In this document: piece by piece, positions 57,291 through 64,000 of the stretch
Position numbering within the stretch: position 1 is the stretch's first letter
Layout of the letters: the number at the start of each line of letters is the position of its first letter
Assembly (NCBI GenBank): GCA_035650355.1
Contig: DASRHT010000052.1
Span: 10,285-74,284, forward strand
From: DASRHT01 sp035650355
GTDB taxonomy: Bacteria; Chloroflexota; Ktedonobacteria; Ktedonobacterales; Ktedonobacteraceae
Reading direction: 5' to 3'
Length of the DNA stretch: 64,000 nucleotides
Translations under genes and position numbers: made by a program
Notes under the pieces: model-generated
Databases searched by the model: none
Told to the model about the DNA's origin: nothing
What the model saw: the letters and a program-made list of their open reading frames with translations, nothing else

Positions 57291-58979
57291 TTACACGCTC
57301 ACAATCGTATAGGAAACGGTTACAGTCCAGGTGGCGGAACCTTTATGAAAAGTGATCGAGCCATTATATAAGCCGAGCTGCAAGCCGCTGCTCATCGCCT
57401 GAATCTGCACGGTCGCATTGCCGTTTGCGGCGATTGTTCCTCCCGATGGATGAGAACTCAACCAGGAGCCTCCGCCATTCGTTACTGCGGAGGCAGTCCA
57501 GCTTCCGGTGCTTCCCCCGCAATTGGTCAACGTCACGGCCTTAGGCGAGGGATTACCCATCCCGAGTACGGAGGTAAATGACAGCTTTGACTGAGAGCTA
57601 TTGAGGCAATCCACATCAGGCGTCGGCGTTTGTCCGGCTGTCGGAGTAGGCGCAGGTGTACCAGGGACACTCGTGGTTGGAACTAGTTTGCTCCCTTTAG
57701 CAATCCCTGTTGGTATAACGCGTACCGTTGCTTGAGGCGCGGGAGTGGGAGTAGTAGATCGTCCTGCAATAGGAGTTGTAAGCTGTCTCTGATCTGGCCT
57801 GTGTCCAAAAGCGAGTAGATTGCTATACCATATTCCAACGCCAATCATCAAGGCCAGCAGAATAATCAAAGGCACCGCGAGCCTACGCCCTACAGAGCGA
57901 TTGGCCGGTTGCTGGCGTCGCCTTGCTGAGGAAGCGAGGGATGCCAGGAAAGGATTGGTAGTAATCGGAGCGGAAGGTGTGCTGGTCTCTTCTGGAGTTT
58001 CTAGTCGTTGCGGGATGGTGCCAGACAGGGGAAGATGCTGTGGAAGGTTGGCAGAAGTAACGGGGGCCAGGGAGCTATCAGAAGATGGGGTTATTTGCTG
58101 CGCTGAACCTGGGTGCCCTGTGGAGATATCGGCCAGCACCGCAGGATTCCCCGTTTGGCTGTAGGCATCCCGCAAAGCGTTCGCGAAAGCTGTAACGTTC
58201 TCATAACGTTGGGTCGGGTCTTTAGCAAGAGCTTTGAATACAACTTGCTCCACCGCAGGAGGAAGCCCTGGCACTTTACAGCCCAGCGAGGGAGGAGGGT
58301 TTAGCAGGTGCTGGCTGGCAATTTCGGCAAAAGTGCCGGTGAATGGATGCTCGCCGCAGATCCATTCATAGGTGACGACGCCGAGCGAGTACTGATCGCT
58401 GGCAAAACGTACTCGTCCCTGTAGCTGTTCTGGGGCTGTGTAAGGGATCGTCCCGGCCAATTTGTGCTCCGCCTGCGAATTACCGCTTTGAGCTACGATA
58501 ACCAGGCCGAAATCACTCAGCAAAACCCGTTCATGCAGTTCCATGAGCATATTTTCCGGTTTGACATCGCGGTGAATCAATTTGTGCTGATGCGCATAAT
58601 CTAAAGCAGAGCCTGCTTGTTGCACAATGGGCACAATCCGTTCAGGCTGTAAGCGTGTCCCGCGAGGAGCAACGTGCCGTATTGAACCATTAGGAGCATA
58701 ACTCATGACAAGATAAGGGTTTCCCTTTTCGAGTCCATAATCGAGGATGCGTACAATATTGGGATGATCCAATGCAGCAAGAACCTGCGCCTCTTGCAGA
58801 AAATTTTGTAACATCTTCTCGGATAGCTGAACATGTAGCATTTTGATGGCGCTTAGTGTTTTCAGATAAATATGCTCACCTAGATATACATCTGCGAACC
58901 CACCCTGTCCCAGCCAGCGCGTGAGGCGATAATTTCCTACTTGTTGCCCCAGGTGACGCTTTGTAAGCTCGTATGTCAT
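57291..58979 (-). CDS. Ser/Thr protein kinase with extracellular BACON-like domain
   Basis: The 562-residue protein has an N-terminal kinase domain with loop LGQGGFADVYLG, Lys46 (SAIKML), HRDVKPEN (136-143), DFG at 156-158 and GTIPYTAPEQL. A Ser/Pro-rich linker and one transmembrane segment (VPLIILLALMIGVGIWYSNL) follow. After a Pro/Thr-rich stretch comes a C-terminal beta domain (FTSVLGMGNPSPKAVTLTNC, then SGSTWTASAV-like GSTGSWTASAV) resembling BACON/Ig-like domains. This is the PknB-type receptor layout with cytoplasmic kinase and external sensor. AAGGGGGAG lies just before the ATG. It is convergent with dtd. Confidence 0.88.
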   Translation of the reverse strand: MTYELTKRHLGQQVGNYRLTRWLGQGGFADVYLGEHIYLKTLSAIKMLHVQLSEKMLQNFLQEAQVLAALDHPNIVRILDYGLEKGNPYLVMSYAPNGSIRHVAPRGTRLQPERIVPIVQQAGSALDYAHQHKLIHRDVKPENMLMELHERVLLSDFGLVIVAQSGNSQAEHKLAGTIPYTAPEQLQGRVRFASDQYSLGVVTYEWICGEHPFTGTFAEIASQHLLNPPPSLGCKVPGLPPAVEQVVFKALAKDPTQRYENVTAFANALRDAYSQTGNPAVLADISTGHPGSAQQITPSSDSSLAPVTSANLPQHLPLSGTIPQRLETPEETSTPSAPITTNPFLASLASSARRRQQPANRSVGRRLAVPLIILLALMIGVGIWYSNLLAFGHRPDQRQLTTPIAGRSTTPTPAPQATVRVIPTGIAKGSKLVPTTSVPGTPAPTPTAGQTPTPDVDCLNSSQSKLSFTSVLGMGNPSPKAVTLTNCGGSTGSWTASAVTNGGGSWLSSHPSGGTIAANGNATVQIQAMSSGLQLGLYNGSITFHKGSATWTVTVSYTIVSV

Positions 58980-59180
58980 TTCTCCCCCTTGCCAATTTTC
59001 CTGGTAATATCACCATCATATATGAGTGTAAACCAACACATTTAAAATTGCTTATATTTCCCGATCACCCATTACTAAAGGTATAAGCGCGTATTTGGCC
59101 TGTTTTCTGTGTTACCATAAAGGTTGAGATAAATACTTACTCCCCCTTGTCATCGAACGGGAAGAGATGGTATAGTTTGA

Positions 59181-59221
59181 TTTAACATACGCTTAATATT
59201 CTGTTAACATTCACTTAACAT
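59181..59221 (+). promoter_or_regulatory. Four Pho-box-like direct repeats upstream of mgtC
   Basis: TTTAACAT (59181), CTTAATAT (59192), GTTAACAT (59203) and CTTAACAT (59214) repeat at exactly 11-bp spacing, 44 to 84 bases before the MgtC start codon. PhoB/PhoP-type response regulators bind such repeats (TTAACA or CTTAACAT units at 11 bp) in place of a -35 element. Phosphate control of the downstream gene is therefore likely. Confidence 0.7.
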
Positions 59222-59264
59222 TTTTCATGAGCGTCACCTTAATGGGAGCGAGGAGGGAAGTGAC

Positions 59265-60005
59265 ATGATTTCGATCCAGACATCGCTGCTGCGACTCGGT
59301 CTGGCTCTTTTGCTTGGGGCTTGCGTGGGATTTGAACGGGAGCGGGGAGATAGGGCGGCAGGTCTACGCACCCATGCGCTGGTCGCGCTTGGAGCTTGCC
59401 TGGTGATGATCGTCTCCGCGTTTGGCTTCGGGGATGTGCTGGGCATGCGCAATGTTTCGCTTGATCCTTCGCGCGTCGCGGCGCAGGTGGTCAGCGGCAT
59501 CGGCTTCCTGGGAGCTGGAGCCATTTTGTTACGCAAAGAGATCGTCAAAGGATTGACAACGGCGGCGGCAATCTGGGTCGTTGCCGCCATCGGGCTGGCC
59601 TGCGGCGCGGGTATGCTCCTTGAAGCCATCTTCACCACCATCTTTACGATTGCCGTACTCACCCTGTTACAGCCATTGCGCCGCCGCATTCGTCGCCTGC
59701 CAGAGGTGCATCAGCTTCGCATCAAAGTCACGGCAGAGGAAGGGCTCTTGAGTCGAGTTTATGATATCTGCATGGAGGCGGGGGCCACGCTGGAACAGGT
59801 TGAGGTCCAGGCGGGCAATGGGCATGCTAAAATGGAGATCATGTGCGCAACGAGTGAAGCCAGCCGGCTGACAAAATCCCTGGTGGCACTGCGTACCGCG
59901 CCCGGGATGGAGACCATTGCGATCAACCTGCACAGCCCTGCCAATGACCTGGCCCTGTTCCCTCTGTTTGCTGAAGTGCAAACGACGATCAGTATGCCGC
60001 AATAA
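59265..60005 (+). CDS. mgtC: MgtC/SapB-family membrane protein
   Basis: The 246-residue protein has about four or five transmembrane helices with the MgtC/SapB signature: LGLALLLGACVGFERERGDR, AAGLRTHALVALGACLVMIV, VVSGIGFLGAGAILL and KGLTTAAAIWVVAAIGLACG. A cytoplasmic ACT-like domain follows (LRIKVTAEEGLLSRVYDIC to the end). MgtC proteins influence magnesium, phosphate and ATP homeostasis. Four Pho-box-like repeats upstream suggest phosphate control. GAGGAGGG precedes the ATG, and a terminator follows the gene. Confidence 0.9.
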   Translation: MISIQTSLLRLGLALLLGACVGFERERGDRAAGLRTHALVALGACLVMIVSAFGFGDVLGMRNVSLDPSRVAAQVVSGIGFLGAGAILLRKEIVKGLTTAAAIWVVAAIGLACGAGMLLEAIFTTIFTIAVLTLLQPLRRRIRRLPEVHQLRIKVTAEEGLLSRVYDICMEAGATLEQVEVQAGNGHAKMEIMCATSEASRLTKSLVALRTAPGMETIAINLHSPANDLALFPLFAEVQTTISMPQ

Positions 60006-60019
60006 AACTCTGCTATAAA

Positions 60020-60058
60020 TGCACGCCAGAGGTGAATACCCCTGGCGTGCATCTTTTT
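60020..60058 (+). terminator. Terminator of mgtC
   Basis: GCACGCCAGAGG and CCCCTGGCGTGC pair with a short loop, followed by ATCTTTTT, 15 bases after the stop. Confidence 0.9.
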
Positions 60059-60170
60059 AAGAACCAATCTCGTGAAACTATGGAATATATAAAAATTTTG
60101 CAACTCTTGATTGTCGTGCTGATTTTCTTTTGACCCTCTATGATGGAGTGGTCAGCAAAGGAGCAATTAT

Positions 60171-61124
60171 ATGTCAGTGACGCCATCTTCCACTGTGGTA
60201 GGCATTTTTAGGGACCGCGCGATGGCAGAGGATGCTATCGAGGCCCTATATGACGCGGGCTTCCAGCGTGAGCAGATCCGATACTCCATGCCAGGGAATG
60301 CCGGCGGTTTTTTTGAAGACCTCAAGAATATGTTCACAGGAGCCAGCTCCACCGATACGAACGGAGACCATCTAGCTGACGACCTGACAGGAATGGGTCT
60401 GTCGGATGAAGAAGCTCGGTATTACACGGATGAGTATAACAATGGCAACACGATTCTTACCGTCCAGGCGGCGAACCGCGAGCAAGAGGCTTTGAGCATT
60501 CTCCATCAGCATGGAGCCTATAACTCGCGCGTGAGTCCCGGGGCCTTTAGCGAAACAAACGTCAACGAACAGCAGCCCGCAGACTATACGCGACAAGATC
60601 ACGATCCGGCTCCAGGGCAGGAGACTGACATCGAAGATTGGGAGACGCAGCGGCTGCCTCGAACCGCCGAAGAACATCCTGTTCATAATGAAGAACACGA
60701 TGCTGTTGGATCTGAGCAGGAGCCGCCAGTGGGTCCGGCGGGCGAGCATCCAGAGATGTCTGCTGTGCGCGCAAACGATATGTCGCCTGAGCAGGATACC
60801 AATTATCAGCAGGCTCGATCAGATGGAGCCACTCCCGAGTATAATCCTGCCTATCAAGCGTCACAGGCGAACGGCGTTGCCTCGGGGCATGAGGACGAGC
60901 TTCAGCAGTTACAGGCCCAGATCCGCTCGCTACAGCAGAAGCTTGAGGAGGCGAAGGCCCAGCTTCAGTCGGCCAAAGAGCATGAGACTCATCTACAGAC
61001 GGCCCGAGAGCGGGAACAGCAGCTTCAATCTAGCCGCCAGCAGATGCAGGATCTTCAGACAGAGCTTGACGCCACACTAGCAGAATTGCGCGAAACCCAG
61101 TCTCGCATCGGGCAGTATCGCTAG
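60171..61124 (+). CDS. General stress (YflT-like) protein with coiled-coil tail
   Basis: Residues 1-120 match the heat-induced stress protein YflT domain (VVGIFRDRAMAEDAIEALYD, LSDEEARYYTDEYNNGNTIL with TVQA). A Pro-, Glu- and Asp-rich disordered middle (about 125-235) and a C-terminal coiled coil rich in Gln and Glu (LQQLQAQIRSLQQKLEEAKA to the end) follow. YflT proteins are induced by general stress; their mechanism is not settled. The coil may drive oligomerisation. AAAGGAG lies seven bases before the ATG, and a terminator follows the gene. Confidence 0.82.
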   Translation: MSVTPSSTVVGIFRDRAMAEDAIEALYDAGFQREQIRYSMPGNAGGFFEDLKNMFTGASSTDTNGDHLADDLTGMGLSDEEARYYTDEYNNGNTILTVQAANREQEALSILHQHGAYNSRVSPGAFSETNVNEQQPADYTRQDHDPAPGQETDIEDWETQRLPRTAEEHPVHNEEHDAVGSEQEPPVGPAGEHPEMSAVRANDMSPEQDTNYQQARSDGATPEYNPAYQASQANGVASGHEDELQQLQAQIRSLQQKLEEAKAQLQSAKEHETHLQTAREREQQLQSSRQQMQDLQTELDATLAELRETQSRIGQYR

Positions 61125-61170
61125 CTCTCGGACGTAAGCGTATAGACGAAAATTGTATTCGGAGAAGGAA

Positions 61171-61217
61171 CGGGTGCCGGGAGGTCCGGTAAGGATCTTC
61201 CAGCACCCGGTTATTAT
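61171..61217 (+). terminator. Terminator after the YflT-like gene
   Basis: CGGGTGCCGGGAG pairs with CTTCCAGCACCCG around a 13-base loop, followed by GTTATTAT. The T run is short, so termination strength is uncertain. Confidence 0.65.
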
Positions 61218-61224
61218 GTCAGGA

Positions 61225-61296
61225 TTAGTCAAGAGCCATAAGGCGAAGCTCGTCTGGCTCTAGTTCTCCCCCAAGTCGTTTTTGTAACCTTGCCAT
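61225..61296 (-). pseudogene. Possible gene remnant beside a MITE-like element
   Basis: A 23-codon stretch from ATG 61296 to TAA 61225 (ARLQKRLGGELEPDELRLMA) is coding-like, but no start signals are seen. It could be the end of a gene disrupted by the element at 61388-61500. The rest of 61218-61631 holds that element and nothing else that can be supported. Confidence 0.2.
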
Positions 61297-61387
61297 TAGA
61301 GTATGAGATGATAAGTAATTTTTTTCGTGTGAAAGCGGGTACAAAGGCTCTTGTGATTTTCCTTGATGATTCTCGCCAGGTCCGTCC

Positions 61388-61500
61388 CAGGACTTTTCCG
61401 TGTTCCTCTCCTCTGACCCCTGCCGCCTGGGTTCGCGCCCCAAACGGGGCGCAGGAGCAGGGCTTGGCCCTGCGAGCATGACGACAACGGAAAAGCCCTG
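61388..61500. repeat. MITE-like element with CAGGGCTTTTCCGT ends
   Basis: CAGGACTTTTCCGT (61388-61401) and ACGGAAAAGCCCTG (61487-61500) are inverted repeats with one mismatch. The interior has a GCGCCCC/GGGGCGC palindrome. The AGGGCT ends relate it to the elements at 31331, 42098 and 42271. Confidence 0.7.
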
Positions 61501-61631
61501 AGATCCGTCCGCTACAATTTGACACTCCTACAAGCCATCTACTATACTACAATGAATGAAGTAATGAGGGAGAGGCATCTATGAGTTGACTCTCTCTTTA
61601 TTTTGACCTGTTTATTCGAAAGGATTGTGTA

Positions 61632-62423
61632 GTGCTCGTTGATAGCCACGCACATATGGATACCTCCCGCTTTCAAGCTGATCGCGAAGCTGTTATTCAG
61701 GCCGCTATTGCGGGAGGCGTGACGCGTATCGTTGATCCTGGCATTGATCTGGCTTCAAGCCGCTCTGCCGTCGCGTTGGCAAAAAGCCATCCTGGCACTA
61801 TTTTTGCGGGTGTCGGGGTACATCCTCATGACGCAACCACCTATAGCGACGAAGTGGGTCTGCAATTTCGTGCGATGGCACAGGAACCGGAGGTCGTAGC
61901 AATCGGAGAGTTTGGACTCGATTATTACCGGATGCTCTCGCCGCGCGATGTGCAGCGCGCCGTCTTTTGCGCCCATCTCCAGCTCGCTCGTGAATGCGAT
62001 CTGCCCTGCATTATTCATGTGCGCGATTCTCATGATGATGTGATAGAACTCCTGCGCGCACACGGTCAGGGCTTACGAGGTGTCTTTCATTGCTTCTCTG
62101 GCGACGTCGCCCAGGCGGAGGAATGCCTCTCTTTCGATGGCTTTTTGCTCTCGTTTGCTGGCCCGCTGACGCGCCAGGGGAACGCCCTCCCAGAGGTGGC
62201 GCGTATGGTCCCGCTGGATCGCGTGCTGGTTGAAACTGATAGCCCGTACCTGGTACCGAAGCCGCTACAGGCGAGGCGCAATGAGCCGCTTTTTGTGAAG
62301 CACGTCGCGGAAAAACTGGCCGAGATTCGCGGGATGACCCTGGCTGAGATTGCCCAGGTTACTTCTGCAAACGCTGTTCGTCTGTTCGGTCTACTTGCAG
62401 TACCCTCAAGCGGGTCGAGATAG
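61632..62423 (+). CDS. tatD: TatD-family deoxyribonuclease
   Basis: The 263-residue metal-dependent hydrolase has the TatD motifs: VDSHAHMD (metal ligands His6 and His8), GVGVHPHD, IGEFGLDYYR (Glu ligand), CIIHVRDSHDD, GVFHCFSG and the final LVETDSPYLVPKPLQARRNE (Asp ligand). It is probably a 3-prime to 5-prime DNA or RNA exonuclease. The start is GTG at 61632 with AAAGGA upstream. The last six codons (PSSGSR) are encoded by a CCCTCAAGCGGG repeat. The cysS gene follows after about 100 bases and may share the transcript. Confidence 0.9.
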   Translation: MLVDSHAHMDTSRFQADREAVIQAAIAGGVTRIVDPGIDLASSRSAVALAKSHPGTIFAGVGVHPHDATTYSDEVGLQFRAMAQEPEVVAIGEFGLDYYRMLSPRDVQRAVFCAHLQLARECDLPCIIHVRDSHDDVIELLRAHGQGLRGVFHCFSGDVAQAEECLSFDGFLLSFAGPLTRQGNALPEVARMVPLDRVLVETDSPYLVPKPLQARRNEPLFVKHVAEKLAEIRGMTLAEIAQVTSANAVRLFGLLAVPSSGSR

Positions 62424-62451
62424 CTATAGGCTCACGCTGCCACCCTTGAGG
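62403..62451. repeat. CCCTCAAGCGGG repeat, copy 2
   Basis: It starts CCCTCAAGCGGGTCGAGATA and ends CCTTGAGG, matching 13948-13994. It covers the last codons of tatD and the stop. Confidence 0.55.
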
Positions 62452-62520
62452 AACAATATAGGCGCCGGACACGGTAAATCTGGTTCCGACGTCGCGTGCA
62501 AGTGCTCTTAGGAGAAGAGA

Positions 62521-63705
62521 ATGAAGCTGTTTAATACCCTCACCCAGTCGTTAGAAACATTTACGCCTGTCGATAACACTGTGCGGATCTATGTCTGTGG
62601 CGTGACTCCATATGACACAACCCACCTGGGTCATGCCTTCACCTATGTCTCGTTCGATACGCTGATCCGCTATCTGGAGTATTGCGGCTATACGGTCCGG
62701 TATGTCCAGAATGTGACCGATATCGATGATGATATTTTGCGTAAGGCCCGCGAGCTGGGCATGGGCTGGGACGAGCTGGGGAGACGAGAGACCGAACGCT
62801 TTTTGCGCGATATGGATGCGCTTAATGTGCGCCGTCCCGATGTCTACGCGCGCGCCACCGACGAGATTGCAGGTATTATCGAGATTGTGAAGGGCTTAGT
62901 TGACAAGGGCTATGCGTATGTCAGTCAGGGCTGTGTCTTCTATAGTGTGAAAAGCGATCCCGATTTTGGCATGTTGGGACGCGCAGTCGGGCTGAACGAT
63001 TATAAAGCGATGCTGGAGGTCGCCAACGAGCGCGGCAATTATCCCGATGATCCGCGTAAGAAAGATCCGCTCGATTTTGTGCTCTGGCAGGCACAGGCGC
63101 CCGGCGAGCCTGCGTGGGAGAGTCCCTGGGGTCCAGGTCGGCCTGGCTGGCATATCGAGTGTAGCGCCATGTCGATGCACTATCTGGGGCCGCAGTTGGA
63201 TATTCATGGCGGCGGTGAAGATCTGACGTTCCCGCATCACACCTGCGAAATTGCTCAATCCGAACGTTACACCGGCAAGATTCCGTTCTCCCGCTTCTGG
63301 GTGCATACCGGCATGGTGCATCAGGATGGCGTCAAGATGAGCAAGTCGCTCGGCAACCTCACGCTCGTCAGCGATTTGTTGAAAACGTACACCCCCGATG
63401 CCATTCGCGTGGTGTTGCAGAACCACCAGTACCGCTATCCCTGGGAATGTTTCCCCGATGATCTGCAAGTGGCAGCCGAAACCGTTGAGCTGTTCCAGCA
63501 TGTGCGCTCCCTGGTTGGGCGCGAGCTCGTCGGAGAGAATACGACGCTGCGGAACCGCTTCAAGGCCGCGATGGAAACAGATCTCAATACGCCTGAGGCG
63601 CTCCTGTTGCTGCGCAAAGCGGCGGAAGCTGTGGTAGAGAACCACGATCTGGATACTGGAGCAGAGATTTTACTGCTAACCACCGTGCTCGGGCTGTGTA
63701 TATAA
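62521..63705 (+). CDS. cysS: Cysteinyl-tRNA synthetase, short form
   Basis: The class I core is complete: YVCGVTPYDTTHLGHAFTYV with the HIGH motif as HLGH and the zinc Cys, QNVTDIDDDILRKA, the second zinc Cys in WHIECSAMSMHYLG, GGGEDLTFPHHTCEIAQSER with zinc His and Glu, and KMSKSLG. At 394 residues it is 60-70 shorter than usual and lacks most of the C-terminal anticodon-binding domain. GVTPYD and the QYRYPWE region recall MshC (the mycothiol cysteine ligase), but the kept FPHHxxEIAQSE zinc site points to CysS. GGAG lies nine bases before the ATG. Confidence 0.85.
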   Translation: MKLFNTLTQSLETFTPVDNTVRIYVCGVTPYDTTHLGHAFTYVSFDTLIRYLEYCGYTVRYVQNVTDIDDDILRKARELGMGWDELGRRETERFLRDMDALNVRRPDVYARATDEIAGIIEIVKGLVDKGYAYVSQGCVFYSVKSDPDFGMLGRAVGLNDYKAMLEVANERGNYPDDPRKKDPLDFVLWQAQAPGEPAWESPWGPGRPGWHIECSAMSMHYLGPQLDIHGGGEDLTFPHHTCEIAQSERYTGKIPFSRFWVHTGMVHQDGVKMSKSLGNLTLVSDLLKTYTPDAIRVVLQNHQYRYPWECFPDDLQVAAETVELFQHVRSLVGRELVGENTTLRNRFKAAMETDLNTPEALLLLRKAAEAVVENHDLDTGAEILLLTTVLGLCI

Positions 63706-63720
63706 CTGTCTATCTTGAGA

Positions 63721-63746
63721 GCAGGGCTGCCGTAAAAGCAGCCCTG
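63721..63746. terminator. Hairpin between convergent cysS and acyltransferase genes
   Basis: AGGGCTGC and GCAGCCCT form an 8-bp stem with a 7-base loop just after cysS. There is no T run, so it may be a weak terminator. Confidence 0.45.
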
Positions 63747-63817
63747 AAATCGTCGCTTCAGACTGTTGTAGCGGTTTCGGTCTCTTCCAGACGGAAAATG
63801 CCTCGTCAAGCCCCTTT

Positions 63818-64000
63818 TTATCCCTGTGATTTCCTAACGGCCTGTTTTTCGCGTTCATAATCGGGCTTTTGTGAACGTTCCCGCTTGTCTTTTGCAGAGG
63901 CCGGTTTCTCCAGTACGATGCGTTGCTTTTTCCCTATGATTTTATTGCCAAGCCGTATCCACGGTTGCTCGACCAGGAGATAGAACACGTACGAGAATGG
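63818..64000 (-). CDS. C-terminal end of an acyltransferase-3 type membrane protein
   Basis: A frame on the lower strand enters from the right edge and ends with TAA at 63820-63818, giving 60 residues. It begins FSYVFYLLVEQPWIRLGNKI, the typical last helix and E-x-P-(W/F)-x-R-L end of OafA-like acyltransferase family 3 proteins, followed by a basic, hydrophilic tail (KRERSQKPDYEREKQAVRKS). Members acylate sugars of surface polysaccharides. The rest of the gene lies outside the window. Confidence 0.6.
   Translation of the reverse strand, partial: PFSYVFYLLVEQPWIRLGNKIIGKKQRIVLEKPASAKDKRERSQKPDYEREKQAVRKSQG

Noticed and set aside
57266..57302. TGAGCGT/ACGCTCA inverted repeat between dtd and the kinase gene
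   Set aside because: The 7-bp arms are far apart and there is no T run on the 3-prime side of either strand, so it was not called as a terminator.
62521..63705. Assignment of the CysS-like gene as mycothiol ligase MshC
   Set aside because: The Glu zinc ligand region (FPHHxxEIAQSE) and KMSKS context follow CysS, and no mycothiol gene is seen nearby.

Overview
The window looks like a piece of a large Chloroflexota genome, most likely class Ktedonobacteria. This is inferred from the mix of genes and not from a marker gene: two Ser/Thr kinases with long extracytoplasmic or membrane tails, a DprE1/DprE2-type pair, tandem Uma2 nucleases, a CGNR regulator, a T-box in front of an alanyl-tRNA synthetase, lipoproteins with Gram-positive style signals, moderate to high GC and many palindromic repeats. 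No rRNA or tRNA gene was seen.

Positions 1 to about 12,300 are accessory DNA. A leftward, tightly overlapping set of about thirteen small genes without recognisable function (869-6540) is followed by a coupled pair, an XRE-NACHT STAND ATPase and an HD-domain nucleotidase-like protein (6906-9739), then a small XRE regulator facing a large serine recombinase (10102-12232). This resembles an integrated element with a candidate defence module; its left end was not found.

From 12,331 the content is chromosomal. It holds a thiamine-precursor (NMT1/THI5-type) ABC transporter, secreted proteins, an ECF sigma factor with a HEAT-repeat neighbour, thiamine pyrophosphokinase, DprE1/DprE2 homologues, an MFS exporter, two Uma2 proteins, a CGNR regulator and a DIP1984-family gene followed by a probable structured RNA. 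Next come a short alanyl-tRNA synthetase under a T-box, an S9 peptidase, a 34-codon gene beside a heterodimeric ABC exporter, RlmB, and a membrane kinase. These are followed by an acyl-CoA dehydrogenase, an M16 peptidase homologue lacking one zinc ligand, lactate permease, a sorbosone dehydrogenase-like protein, an ArsR-type regulator with a palindromic operator, an MtrA-like protein and a glutamine synthetase homologue.

Positions 50,965 to 64,000 hold a leftward SDR / 6-pyruvoyl-tetrahydropterin synthase / GT4 operon that may make a pterin glycoside, a two-spacer CRISPR array between two near-identical 172-bp palindromic repeats, a type IIG-like DNA methyltransferase without a nuclease domain, Dtd, a second kinase, an MgtC protein behind four 11-bp-spaced Pho-box-like repeats, a stress protein, TatD, a short CysS and the end of an acyltransferase gene. 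At least six families of short inverted-repeat elements are scattered through the window. Some provide the ends of genes (sigma factor, TatD, substrate-binding lipoprotein) and one lies inside the T-box leader.
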